Of a DNA stretch of 37,853 nucleotides, positions 1-8,634 are shown in pieces; the first letter of the stretch is position 1, and every line of letters starts with the position of its first letter. Source of the DNA: an uncultured Clostridia bacterium (lineage in GTDB: Bacteria > Bacillota > Clostridia > Lachnospirales > Anaerotignaceae). The translations under genes and the position numbers were made by a program. Where the stretch lies: NCBI GenBank assembly GCA_910587735.1, contig CAJUNT010000021.1, positions 1 to 37,853 of the forward strand. Reading direction: 5' to 3'. The notes below the pieces were generated by a model that saw only the letters and a program-made list of their open reading frames with translations, searched no databases and was not told the origin of the DNA.

Positions 1-2
1 AG

Positions 3-83
3 AATGAAGAAAATAAAGAGAACGGAGAGAATGAAGAAAATAAAGAGAACGGAGAAAATGAACAAAATAAAACAGAACAGCAG
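3..83 (+). repeat. 27-bp tandem coding repeat (NEENKENGE), 2 full copies plus a diverged third
   Basis: Two nearly identical 27-bp units start at bases 3 and 30, and a diverged unit follows from 57. They encode nine charged residues each. The array runs into the left edge of the window, so the full copy number is unknown. Such in-frame arrays in surface proteins commonly vary in length between strains. Confidence 0.8.
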
Positions 84-860
84 GAACAATTAAAAAATAA
101 TCGTATAGAATATACTGGCGCTAGACAGGCAGATACTGAAGCAGATGCGGAGACAAAAATAGAAAAACCAGACGGCACAATAACATATGATACACTGAAA
201 AATGCATTTACAGCACAAAATGACGGTGCAACAATTACATTGCAGAAAGACATTGAAAAGTATCAAGCAATTGTTCTAAATGGAAATACAACATTTACAT
301 TTGATTTGAATGGTTTTACTGCTCTAGTAAATTTTTCAGATAACGGGCTTAATATCTATACAGGCAAATTGACAATAAAAGACAGCAGTGGTGGTAATGG
401 TAGTATAGAGGAATTTGGAAATATAATTGCTTTCGTAAATAGTGGCACTAGTGGCACTGTAGACATACAAGGAGGAACTCTCCATATTCCTTCAGGGTCG
501 GAAACTATATATATGCAAAATTTGCCATTATTTATATCAGGCAATGCTCACATTGAAGGATATTCATGTGGCATATTTATAAAGAATGGCAACAGCGGAG
601 AATTGAACATCACAGGAAATCCCACAATACAAGGGGGAAGTTATGCATTAAAAATTCAGAATTTAGATAAATCAAATGCAGAAAATATAAAAATTTCAGG
701 TGGGACATTTATAAGTGACGATAGAGCAATCATAATACAAAACGGTGATGCTACAGTAAAAGATTTACTTGCGGAAGGCTATGCCTATTATAAAGACAGC
801 AAATTGATAGCAGATAGTACCACACTAAACGGCAAAATATTAACAGGCACAATAGAGTGA
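3..860 (+). CDS. Surface adhesin-like protein, N-terminal part (cut by window edge, ends at frameshift)
   Basis: The frame is open from base 3 to the TGA at 858-860, so the true start lies left of the window. It begins with Asn/Glu/Lys-rich 9-residue repeats (NEENKENGE), then a linker, then a stretch of short beta-strands rich in Gly, Asn and Thr with phrases such as SGNAHIEG and ISGGTF, resembling a right-handed beta-helix of the pectate-lyase-like surface type. There is no convincing internal start: the TTG at 240 has no ribosome site. The next frame continues the same kind of protein immediately downstream (entry 910-4815), so both are probably one gene broken by a +1 shift at about 857. 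Function is inferred as an extracellular surface/adhesion protein; no catalytic motif is visible. Confidence 0.7.
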   Translation, partial: NEENKENGENEENKENGENEQNKTEQQEQLKNNRIEYTGARQADTEADAETKIEKPDGTITYDTLKNAFTAQNDGATITLQKDIEKYQAIVLNGNTTFTFDLNGFTALVNFSDNGLNIYTGKLTIKDSSGGNGSIEEFGNIIAFVNSGTSGTVDIQGGTLHIPSGSETIYMQNLPLFISGNAHIEGYSCGIFIKNGNSGELNITGNPTIQGGSYALKIQNLDKSNAENIKISGGTFISDDRAIIIQNGDATVKDLLAEGYAYYKDSKLIADSTTLNGKILTGTIE

Positions 861-909
861 ACATTCTTATGAACAAGCACCCGACCAATCAGGAAAACAT
901 ATTTGTGTT

Positions 910-3900
910 GTGTGCGGAGAGGAAGGAGAATGTACTTATCAATATGACAATGCCGACAGCACAGAAACAGGACACAAAGGTACTTGCAAAGTATGTGGAT
1001 ACAAAACAGAAGAACAGTCTCATAATTTTGGTAAGTTTGAAGAAGAAAGTAAAGATGATGGAAAAAATCAAGTCATATCCTATCGTGCTACTTGCCAAGA
1101 TTGCAATTATAGCAAAATTGTAGGCACAGTGTCATACCCCAAAAATTTGAAATTGGAAGGTACATACGGCAATACAGATGATATTACATTAAAAGTAGAT
1201 GTAACAGGATTTGAAAATTATGAAACACAATATTTTTGGCAAGAAAATCATACAGTAATTGAACTAAAAGAACAAAATTTTAATTATACACTTCCTAATA
1301 AAGTAAGTGCTGGTAAACATACATATACATATACTGCTTCATTTTTTATAGATTCTTTTCTACAAGGACAAATTAACATTGACTTTACTGTCGATGTCAA
1401 GCCATTAGAAATTACAGCGGATATTGCAGGTACAACAACAAAAACATATGATGGTACAGTTTCAGCACCTCCCGGATTGAGTATTGCATTAAATGGCGTG
1501 CTGTCAGGCGATACTGTTACAGCAAATGCTAATTTTGCATACAATAGTGCAAATGTGAGCGAAGCAAATGTCATAAAAGCGACAAATATCACATTAACAG
1601 GCGATAAAGCAAAAAATTACACATTAAAAGAGAATCGTGCAGAAATACCTGCAAATATTACAAAAGCGCAAGGTGTACTGATTGTACCAAGTGCTATCAA
1701 TAAAACATTTGGCGACGCACCATTTTTATTACAATGTAGTGCAAATAGCAATGGCACAATTACATATACATCAAGTGATGAAAATATAGCAGAAGTGTCA
1801 CAAGACGGTATTGTAACATTAAAGTCTGCAGGTACAGTAGATATCAAAGCATCACTTTCAGAATCTGAAAACTATACATCAGCACCAGAACAGAAAATTG
1901 CTATAACAGTGGCAAAAGCAACACCTACTGTATCATGTAATGTAGAACAAATAGAAATATTTGGGATAAGTCAGTTGTATTTTTATATAACAGTAACAGG
2001 TGTCAATGGAGAAGCTCTGCCAACGGGATATGTAGAAATAATTGATAGTGTTAATTCAAATGTGGATGGCAGTATAAACGATGGTGAAATCCAAATAATG
2101 GTATCAGTAATAGGATATACTGGTAATGAAACATTTACAGTAACTTATAAAGGTGACAACAACTATAATGAAGTAGTAACAACAGTGACATTTGACCTAA
2201 ACAAAAAAAGTCAAAGTGATTTTAATATAGAAGATGTTGCAACAAAAACATACGGCGATGACGCTTTTGAGTTAAGCACCACAGGAGGAAACGGCGAAGG
2301 AAGTATCACATATACCAGTTCGGACCCTAACACATTGAGTATAAACGGCACAACAGCAACCATAAAAAAAGCAGGTACAGTAATCATTACAGCAGTAAAA
2401 GACGGCGATGCGGAATATAATAGCGCAAGTGCAAGCATTTCTATTACCATAAATAAAAAAGATATTGTGTTGCAGTCAAAAAGCTATTCTGTTATAAAAG
2501 GGCAAGCATTGCCAACATATGAGTATGAGCCAGTTGAATTGGCTTATTCGGATACTATGACAGCTCCAACACTGACGTGCAATGCAAAAGACAGCAATAC
2601 TGTAGGAACATATAGCATTGTGATAAGTGGTGGTGTATTGTCAAATCCAGATGGTTATAATGTCAAATATGTAAATGGCACATTAGGCGTATCTGAAAAA
2701 TTGTATGTTTTGACAGTGAATAATAGCGGTAATGGTGTCACACAGGCAGGAGAATATGCACCAAACAGCAGTATAGCAGTACACGCAGGCACACGCACAG
2801 GCTATACATTTATAGGCTGGACATCTTCAAATGGAGGTAGTTTTACAAATGCGAGTTTAGCAGATACAATGTTTATTATGCCAGAAAATGATGTCACAAT
2901 TACAGCAAATTGGAAATCAAATTCACAACCAAGCAAACCAAATAAACCAAATAAACCAAATAAACCAAATAAACCCAATAAACCAGATGCCAAAAAATAT
3001 GTTTTGACAGTGAATAATAGCGGTAATGGTGTGACACAAGCGGGAGAATATGCACCAAACAGCAGTATAGAAATACACGCAGGCACACGCACAGGCTATA
3101 CATTTGCAGGCTGGACATCTTCAAATGGGGGCAGTTTTGAAAATGCGAGTTTAGCAGACACAATATTTATTATGCCAGAAAATGATGTCACAATTACAGC
3201 AAATTGGAAAGAGAATAGTAAACCAAGTAGCTCAAGTAGTAGCAGAGGAGGCGGAGGAGGTTACACCAAGCCTGCACAAAAAACAACCATACATGTTACA
3301 GGTAAAACCAATATTAATGCGTCTGTTACTGCAAATGGTAGTGCAACTGTAACAGTCACAACAGAGCATATCAATGATGTAATGCAGTCTGCAAAACAAT
3401 ACGCAATGAATAAAAATGCAAATGCGGGAGAAATGACTGCTGTCATTGCAGTAAATAGTACATCAAATAATATTTGTTTGAATATACCAGAAAATGTGCA
3501 GAATCAGTTGATTCATAATAATATTAGTCGTGTGGTGTTAGAATGGGGACAAATTTCTGTTACAATCAATCAGGAGGCAATAAAGGCAATCAAATATCAG
3601 TCAAAGGGAACAGCACAAGTTATAATGAAAGGTATAGAAAATAGTACGCTTTCAGAACAGGCAAAAAATGCAGTTTCTGACAGACCAGTATATGACATCA
3701 AATTGATGTATGCAAATCAAACAAAAAATATAACGAATATAAATGGTATCAGCGTAGCAATGCAGTATACACCAAAACAAACAGAGCAAATAGGCGGATT
3801 GTGTGCGGTGTATTTGGATAATAATGGTAATGTGGAATATATACAAAATTCTTGTTATGATGAAAATGCAAATTGTGTACGTTTCAATGCAAAACATTTT

Positions 3901-4815
3901 TCTGTTTATGGTATAGGATATCAAAAGCCAAATGAATATACCGATATTAAAACACATTGGGCGAAAAATGATATTGATTTTGTAGCAAGTCGTAATATTG
4001 CAAAAGCAAAAACAGAATATCAATTCCAGCCAAATAGCACAATCACAGCATTGGAATTTGCCTCAATGCTTTATAACACTGCGAATATACAACAGAAAAA
4101 TACAACAGTAACAGATATCAATGCATGGGCAAATGAAAAAGGAATATACAAAAATATTCCAAATAGTAAACAAAATCAAGTGTTAACCAGACAGGACGCA
4201 ACGGTAATGCTTTATCAATATGCCAAAGCAATGGGCGTTGATTGTAAAGCGATGATAGCAGAAAATGCTTTTGCTGATAATTCTTCTATATTGGGCTATG
4301 CAAAAGAGGCAGTGAAAACAATGCAAACAATGGGAGTAGTAAATGGTAAAGATGGTAATGTATTTGACCCATCGGGTAATGTGACACGTGCAGAGGCGTG
4401 CAATATGATTCATAATTATACACAATTTACCATTGATACCGCTACTGCACAAGGATTTACAAAAAATGCTTCTGGACATTGGTATTATTATCAAAATGGT
4501 GAAAAATTGACAGGTTGGCAGACAATAAATGGATTGAGATATTATTTCAATCAAAATGGTATGATGTATGAAGGCATGAAACAATATACAGAAAATAATC
4601 ATACAGAATGGCATTATTGGACAAATGAAGGTGTAGCAATAGGTTGGAAAGATATTTCAGAAAAGAAATATTATTTTGATAATAAAGGCGTAATGTATAC
4701 TGATGGTTGGAAACAAATTGATAATACATGGTACTATTTTTATAAAGATGGCAGTTTAGCAGTGAATACAAATATAGATGGTTATACTGTAGGACAAAAT
4801 GGTGCCAGAGTATAA
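910..4815 (+). CDS. Large cell-surface protein: Ig-like/MBG domains, B-repeats, SLH and choline-binding-type repeats
   Basis: The in-frame open stretch begins at 856, just after a TAG, with no ribosome site for the GTG at 910; it reads as the continuation of the protein ending at 860. In order: paired CxxC motifs (CVVCG, CKVCG, CQDC) at about 905-1120; Ig-like/YDG and MBG-type domains marked by KTYDGT, KTFGDA and KTYGDD to about 2690; two 71-residue Listeria-Bacteroides-type B-repeats (2704-2916, 2998-3210) around an NKP linker; a Ser/Gly-rich hinge at 3220-3270; a globular domain to about 3930; SLH-type domains at about 3937-4440; and choline-binding-type repeats (GHWYYYQNG, TGWQ, WYYFYKDG) at 4471-4770. 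SLH domains bind secondary wall polymers and the C-terminal repeats bind choline or other wall ligands, so the protein is almost certainly wall-attached. It is followed by a good terminator. Confidence 0.85.
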   Translation: MCGEEGECTYQYDNADSTETGHKGTCKVCGYKTEEQSHNFGKFEEESKDDGKNQVISYRATCQDCNYSKIVGTVSYPKNLKLEGTYGNTDDITLKVDVTGFENYETQYFWQENHTVIELKEQNFNYTLPNKVSAGKHTYTYTASFFIDSFLQGQINIDFTVDVKPLEITADIAGTTTKTYDGTVSAPPGLSIALNGVLSGDTVTANANFAYNSANVSEANVIKATNITLTGDKAKNYTLKENRAEIPANITKAQGVLIVPSAINKTFGDAPFLLQCSANSNGTITYTSSDENIAEVSQDGIVTLKSAGTVDIKASLSESENYTSAPEQKIAITVAKATPTVSCNVEQIEIFGISQLYFYITVTGVNGEALPTGYVEIIDSVNSNVDGSINDGEIQIMVSVIGYTGNETFTVTYKGDNNYNEVVTTVTFDLNKKSQSDFNIEDVATKTYGDDAFELSTTGGNGEGSITYTSSDPNTLSINGTTATIKKAGTVIITAVKDGDAEYNSASASISITINKKDIVLQSKSYSVIKGQALPTYEYEPVELAYSDTMTAPTLTCNAKDSNTVGTYSIVISGGVLSNPDGYNVKYVNGTLGVSEKLYVLTVNNSGNGVTQAGEYAPNSSIAVHAGTRTGYTFIGWTSSNGGSFTNASLADTMFIMPENDVTITANWKSNSQPSKPNKPNKPNKPNKPNKPDAKKYVLTVNNSGNGVTQAGEYAPNSSIEIHAGTRTGYTFAGWTSSNGGSFENASLADTIFIMPENDVTITANWKENSKPSSSSSSRGGGGGYTKPAQKTTIHVTGKTNINASVTANGSATVTVTTEHINDVMQSAKQYAMNKNANAGEMTAVIAVNSTSNNICLNIPENVQNQLIHNNISRVVLEWGQISVTINQEAIKAIKYQSKGTAQVIMKGIENSTLSEQAKNAVSDRPVYDIKLMYANQTKNITNINGISVAMQYTPKQTEQIGGLCAVYLDNNGNVEYIQNSCYDENANCVRFNAKHFSVYGIGYQKPNEYTDIKTHWAKNDIDFVASRNIAKAKTEYQFQPNSTITALEFASMLYNTANIQQKNTTVTDINAWANEKGIYKNIPNSKQNQVLTRQDATVMLYQYAKAMGVDCKAMIAENAFADNSSILGYAKEAVKTMQTMGVVNGKDGNVFDPSGNVTRAEACNMIHNYTQFTIDTATAQGFTKNASGHWYYYQNGEKLTGWQTINGLRYYFNQNGMMYEGMKQYTENNHTEWHYWTNEGVAIGWKDISEKKYYFDNKGVMYTDGWKQIDNTWYYFYKDGSLAVNTNIDGYTVGQNGARV
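2704..3210 (+). repeat. Duplicated 213-bp B-repeat units separated by (NKP)n linker
   Basis: Units 2704-2916 and 2998-3210 are nearly identical at the nucleotide level and both start with YVLTVNNSGNGV. Between them lies a 9-bp tandem repeat (2939-2990) encoding Asn-Lys-Pro five times. Near-identity points to recent duplication. The pair can recombine and collapse to one unit. Confidence 0.9.
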
Positions 4816-4828
4816 AATATCATAATAA

Positions 4829-4863
4829 GGGTGTTTGAAGTGTTTGCTTCAGACACCTTTGTT
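4829..4863 (+). terminator. Intrinsic terminator after the surface-protein gene
   Basis: GGTGTTTGAAG pairs with CTTCAGACACC across a 6-nt loop and is followed by TTTGTTGTG. It lies 14 nt after the stop codon. Confidence 0.8.
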
Positions 4864-4879
4864 GTGTTTGTGATTATTG

Positions 4880-4919
4880 TGTTTGTGATTAGTAAAACGA
4901 AGTTTTCCAGTAAAGTTTG
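4880..4919. repeat. Dispersed intergenic repeat, copy 1
   Basis: About 40 bp nearly identical to 36631-36670 in the same orientation, including 28 bp without a mismatch (4891-4918 and 36642-36669). Both copies are intergenic. The rest of the 4816-5127 gap is AT-rich with no gene visible. Confidence 0.75.
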
Positions 4920-5133
4920 TGAAGTTTGAGACAAAGTTTCACGATTTTTAATATGTATTTAGCCCCATTTATTTGTAAATTTGACTTTGTTATACATATT
5001 GATTATACTAAAATTAATGTATAGATTCGTATAAAAAAGTAATAAAAAGTCATATAATGAGAGAATAGCGAATATAAAAACGAAAAAAAATAATTTATAT
5101 GTAAATAAAATAGATATATTAGGAGGTATGAAT

Positions 5134-5799
5134 ATGCCGCAAATTTATGGTTATATCAGAGTATCTACAAAAGAGCAAAATGAGGATAGACAGGTAGACG
5201 CCTTATCAGAACATCATATTGCAAAAGAAAATTTATATTTTGACAAACAAAGCGGAAAAAACTTTAAACGCCCAGCATATCAAATGCTTATAAAAAAATT
5301 ACAACCTGGTGATATACTTGTTGTCAAAAGCATTGACCGCTTGGGAAGAAATTACGAAGAAATTCTGGAGCAATGGCGACTCATTACAAAAGAAATACAG
5401 GCAAATATACGTGTGTTGGATATGCCACTTTTGGATACCAGTATACAACGTGATTTAACAGGGACATTGATTTCTGATATTGTACTGCAAATACTTTCCT
5501 ATATGGCACAAAATGAAAGAGAAAATATACGCCAAAGACAAGCGGAAGGTATTGCAGCAGCAAAAGCAAGAGGAATAAAATTCGGCAGGGAGAAAAAAGA
5601 AGTCACAGAAGAATTTGATGAGTGGTATTTACGTTGGAGACGCAGAGAAATCACAGGGAATGATATGTGTGATAGATTTGGTATGCACATCAGCACAATA
5701 TACCAAAAGGCAAGGGAAAGAGGATTGCCTTTTACACCCATGAATGGAAAAGGCTATCCATACAAAAGAACAGAGGCAAAAAATACACCATCTGTATAA
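5134..5799 (+). CDS. Serine recombinase (resolvase/invertase family)
   Basis: A small serine site-specific recombinase of 221 residues. The N-terminal catalytic domain shows YGYIRVST (catalytic Ser11 and Arg9), then the helix-E region SIDRLGRNY with the conserved arginines, a dimerisation helix, QNERENIRQRQAEGI and a C-terminal helix-turn-helix (GNDMCDRFGMHISTIYQKA). Length is about 30 residues above a typical Tn3 resolvase. The ATG at 5134 is chosen because AGGAGG (5121-5126) lies 7 nt upstream; the ATG at 5128 would be only 1 nt away. No transposase gene is adjacent, so it may act on a local invertible or resolution site or be a transposon relic. Its last 46 bp overlap the 3' end of the convergent kinase gene, so the tail after the HTH may have arisen by read-through. 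Confidence 0.92.
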   Translation: MPQIYGYIRVSTKEQNEDRQVDALSEHHIAKENLYFDKQSGKNFKRPAYQMLIKKLQPGDILVVKSIDRLGRNYEEILEQWRLITKEIQANIRVLDMPLLDTSIQRDLTGTLISDIVLQILSYMAQNERENIRQRQAEGIAAAKARGIKFGREKKEVTEEFDEWYLRWRRREITGNDMCDRFGMHISTIYQKARERGLPFTPMNGKGYPYKRTEAKNTPSV

Positions 5800-7061
5800 T
5801 GAAATTCTGCTGTTCCCCCGTTTCTTTGTGCAGAGACTGTAATAGAATAAGTACCTGTACCATATCCCTCATGTTTTGTAGAAAGAAAACGACCATTTTG
5901 TAGTACAGGTGCTTTTTCACAAGTATTATCTACTGTAAAAGCAATATAATTTTTTTCACATACACTTCTAATTTTAATAAAACATTTTTTGTCTGTAATA
6001 TTTTTACAACATTCCACAGCATTTTCGATTAAATTACCAATTAAAGCACAAAGTTCTGCTTCATTTACAGGTAGAGTTTCGTCTAAATTACAAATAACAT
6101 CATAATCGATGTGATATCTCAATGCCTCTTCTCCATAATAATTTAATACAGCATTCACTGCAAAATTTTTGCAATATGTTTTATAATTATCACAATATAG
6201 TGTGTGTTCATAGCTGTTCAAATAGCACTGCAGTGCTTTTATATCATTGCTTTCTGTATAGGCACGTATCACATTCAAATGTTGTTTTAAATCATGTCTT
6301 GCCGTTTTTGTTTGTTCTATATGTTTTAACATTTGTTGTTGTTGCTTTTTTTGCAAATTTAGTAAATGTTCCTGTATGGCAGATTGTTCTGCTAATACTG
6401 CTTGTCTTTTTATGCTGTCAAATGATTGCAGTAATATAAAATAAATCACAAAAACACAAAGCAAAAGCAATGCACGTGCAAAAAGAAAGTGAAATGTATA
6501 TACTTGTTCTAAATCAAGTTTTCCTGTAAATAGCATAATAATAGCGGTATTAAAAGCGGGCAAAAGCCATGCTGTACGCCAAAATAAAGGGGCATCTATG
6601 GAAAGTACTTGTGTTTTAGCGTGTGAAAAAAAGCGTAGCATAAAAGGCATACTAATCACAAATATAATAGTATGTATGAGTGTACTTCGCAAAGAATAAA
6701 ATACCATATTGTCACTATAAAAAAGGCATGCCTCTAAAAATGCAGAAAGTCCTCTTAATATTAAAACATAATCTGTTGCGAAAAAATATAAAAATAATAC
6801 TTTGCATTTATCATCTTTTACACAATAAAAATAAATTGTCATATAAATCACTGCAAATAAATATTCTACTTTTATTCCAGAACCTCCATTTACAATACTG
6901 TAACCATAATAAAATGAATTGATAATTTGCAATATCAAAACAACAGCAGATATTTTCCATATATTAAAACGAACTCTATCTCTAAAAGGATAATATGCTA
7001 AAATATGATAAGGAATTGATATCGCAAAAAGATTGATTGTAGCAATAAGAAATAAATTCAT
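5754..7061 (-). CDS. Membrane sensor histidine kinase, GHKL/HPK10 (AgrC-like) family
   Basis: A 435-residue sensor kinase. The first about 215 residues contain roughly six hydrophobic segments, followed by a coiled coil (EQSAIQEHLLNLQKKQQQQ), an H-box ARHDLKQHLN with phospho-acceptor His256, an N-box (LIGNLIENAVE) and a G-box (GYGTGTYSI). This arrangement is typical of HPK10 kinases partnered with LytTR regulators. The ATG at 7061 is preferred over 7097 because AAAGGAG lies upstream and it starts 2 nt after the regulator's stop codon. It forms an operon with the response regulator. The ligand is unknown and no AgrD-like peptide gene is seen nearby. The stop lies within the convergent recombinase gene. 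Confidence 0.93.
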   Translation of the reverse strand: MNLFLIATINLFAISIPYHILAYYPFRDRVRFNIWKISAVVLILQIINSFYYGYSIVNGGSGIKVEYLFAVIYMTIYFYCVKDDKCKVLFLYFFATDYVLILRGLSAFLEACLFYSDNMVFYSLRSTLIHTIIFVISMPFMLRFFSHAKTQVLSIDAPLFWRTAWLLPAFNTAIIMLFTGKLDLEQVYTFHFLFARALLLLCVFVIYFILLQSFDSIKRQAVLAEQSAIQEHLLNLQKKQQQQMLKHIEQTKTARHDLKQHLNVIRAYTESNDIKALQCYLNSYEHTLYCDNYKTYCKNFAVNAVLNYYGEEALRYHIDYDVICNLDETLPVNEAELCALIGNLIENAVECCKNITDKKCFIKIRSVCEKNYIAFTVDNTCEKAPVLQNGRFLSTKHEGYGTGTYSITVSAQRNGGTAEFHYTDGVFFASVLLYG

Positions 7062-7063
7062 GT

Positions 7064-7798
7064 CTATACTCCTTTTCGAGAACGAACAAAAATCCATTCT
7101 GCAAATGCTTTTTGTATTTCTGTATTTCTGTTTCTGCTAAAAGCAATATTTTGCTGATTTTTCATAATAAACATACCATTTGTTATCCGTTCTACTTTAT
7201 CAAAATCAACCATGAGTCCCCTTCCGCAAATATAAAACCGCCCATTTTGGGGTAAAAGTGCCATAAAATCTTGAAAGGAGAGTCTTGTGCGATGAATACT
7301 GTTAAGAGTATGTATTTCAACAGTATGATTATGATATTGTGCATAAACAATATTGTCTAGTGAAATTTGTATGATATTGGAATGTCCCCAGCCTGTAATT
7401 TCTAATATGGAAATGTAGCGAGGAGTAGCAATATATTCTTGTAGTTGTTTTAAACACCAATTCACTTTATATTCTGATAATGGTTTCATTAAATAATCCA
7501 TAGCATGAACAGAAAAACCATCTAATGCAAAATTAGGTTCTGCGGTAGTAAATATAATAGGAATATTAGGCTCATTTTCACGTACTTTTTTTGCAGCATC
7601 AATGCCTGATGTACCTTCCATCATAATATCTAAAAAAAGCGCATCACAAATACCAGTGTGATACTCTTTTAAAAATACATCACAATTAGTATAGCATGAA
7701 AATTCAACGGTTTGATTTTGTTTATTAAAATCATATTGTATGAGTTCCATTAGTTTTTTGCGGTCTGCTTCCAAATCTTCTACAATAATAATATGCAA
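7064..7798 (-). CDS. Response regulator with LytTR DNA-binding domain (AgrA-like)
   Basis: A 244-residue regulator. The receiver domain has the acidic pair (VED near residues 6-8), the phosphorylation site Asp57 in LFLDIMM, and the conserved T/A and K positions (FTTAEP, MKPLSE). A LytTR domain follows (IVYAQYHNHTVEIHT, FQDFMALLPQNGRFYICGRG), which binds DNA through beta strands. The start is taken as TTG at 7798, because GGAGGTGAT (7803-7811) lies just upstream; the upstream ATGs have no ribosome site. The partner kinase follows after 2 nt. The gene is divergent from the injection-like cassette and is the nearest candidate regulator for it. Confidence 0.93.
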   Translation of the reverse strand: MHIIIVEDLEADRKKLMELIQYDFNKQNQTVEFSCYTNCDVFLKEYHTGICDALFLDIMMEGTSGIDAAKKVRENEPNIPIIFTTAEPNFALDGFSVHAMDYLMKPLSEYKVNWCLKQLQEYIATPRYISILEITGWGHSNIIQISLDNIVYAQYHNHTVEIHTLNSIHRTRLSFQDFMALLPQNGRFYICGRGLMVDFDKVERITNGMFIMKNQQNIAFSRNRNTEIQKAFAEWIFVRSRKGV

Positions 7799-7850
7799 TC
7801 GTATCACCTCCATAAACATTGATATTAAAAACGATATTTTATTTTAACAT

Positions 7851-7864
7851 AAAGTATACCTTTT
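7851..7864. promoter_or_regulatory. Candidate operator, imperfect AAAGTATACCTTTT
   Basis: A 14-bp near-palindrome upstream of the response-regulator gene. It shares the AAAGTATAC core with the perfect palindrome at 7978-7993. Which protein binds it is unknown. Confidence 0.4.
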
Positions 7865-7890
7865 GAGAAAATATTTTTTTCGCTATTTAT

Positions 7891-7919
7891 TAGACAATTC
7901 AAACAAATTATGTTATAGT
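7891..7919 (+). promoter_or_regulatory. Sigma-70-type promoter for the injection-like cassette leader
   Basis: TAGACA (7891-7896), a 17-bp spacer and TATAGT (7914-7919), one mismatch from consensus in each box. Predicted transcription begins near 7926, about 300 nt before the first gene. Confidence 0.55.
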
Positions 7920-7977
7920 AAATACATAAAATTTTATAGAAATTGCACGCAAATTAGTATATAGTATAAATTTTCTT

Positions 7978-7993
7978 AAAAAGTATACTTTTT
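7978..7993. promoter_or_regulatory. Perfect 16-bp palindrome AAAAAGTATACTTTTT
   Basis: Located inside the predicted leader of the cassette, about 60 nt after the promoter. The core repeats at 7851-7864. This could be an operator, for example a roadblock repressor site. Confidence 0.5.
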
Positions 7994-8095
7994 CCAAAAT
8001 TGCTTTTATGATTATTTTGATAATAAGATATATTAGTAAATTTAATATAACAGTAGCAAAATCATAAACATTATTTTTATATAAATAGTATGGAT

Positions 8096-8135
8096 AAAAA
8101 GCAAGTAATGGTATTACTATGCTTTTTATTTTTTT
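8096..8135 (+). terminator. Intrinsic terminator (possible attenuator) upstream of the cassette
   Basis: AAAAAGCA and GTAAT on the left arm pair with ATTAC and TGCTTTTT on the right, closed by a short loop and followed by ATTTTTTT. It sits between the predicted promoter (7891-7919) and the first gene (8222), so it would end a leader of about 200 nt unless bypassed. The 7820-8221 gap has no gene. Confidence 0.6.
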
Positions 8136-8221
8136 ACAAAAAAATAAAATAAAAGCGTGACAAAATACGTCAAATTTTCGATATTTATATAAAGGGAGTA
8201 TGCCAAAAAGGAGGGAGAATC

Positions 8222-8623
8222 ATGTCTATTATAGTAAATATAGAAGGTGGCGACAGTGCAATTACATTAACAGATCGTAGCATTATAAAAAGCGAATACA
8301 GTATTTCATCAGGGGAACAAATACCCTATATGGAGGAGAGTGTTGATACACTCACATTGACAGGAGAAATTGATTTACACAGCGGAGGCATGGAAACAGT
8401 AAATATATCAAAATTAGCAGAATTTGCTTTTTGTACGAGTGAATCAGAAAAATGTTATAGACAGCTTGATATGAAAGTATATGATTCTGTGGGGGACAAT
8501 ATACAACATTTACATTTTGAAAATGCTTTTGTGATAGAATATCAAGATAATTTTTATACTACAAAAGGCAGAGCAGTTTATAAAATTGTAATTAGAGATT
8601 GCAAAGGAACACATGAATCATAG
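8222..8623 (+). CDS. Hcp/tube-protein-like small protein A
   Basis: A 133-residue protein with no signal peptide, starting after GGAGGGAGAATC. The pattern is an N-terminal beta strand, a LTLTGEI strand, a short helix (ISKLAEFA) and then LHFENAFVIEYQDNF and AVYKIVIRD strands. The phrase L-x-F-x-x-A-x-V-x-x-Y-x-x-x-F resembles the C-terminal half of Hcp/TssD tube proteins, especially the compact Bacteroidetes type. It is followed after 11 nt by a diverged paralogue with the same pattern, then by PAAR-like and VgrG-like genes. I infer a tube or adaptor subunit stacking under the spike. This is pattern recognition, not a confirmed family match. Confidence 0.6.
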   Translation: MSIIVNIEGGDSAITLTDRSIIKSEYSISSGEQIPYMEESVDTLTLTGEIDLHSGGMETVNISKLAEFAFCTSESEKCYRQLDMKVYDSVGDNIQHLHFENAFVIEYQDNFYTTKGRAVYKIVIRDCKGTHES

Positions 8624-8634
8624 GAGGTAAATAT

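Noticed and set aside
857..1123. Lysine-rich 88-aa frame at the frameshift
   Set aside because: It overlaps the real coding frame, has no domain or ribosome site, and does not continue the surface protein.
2802..3163. Minus-strand open frames across the NKP repeat
   Set aside because: Low-complexity shadows of the surface-protein gene.
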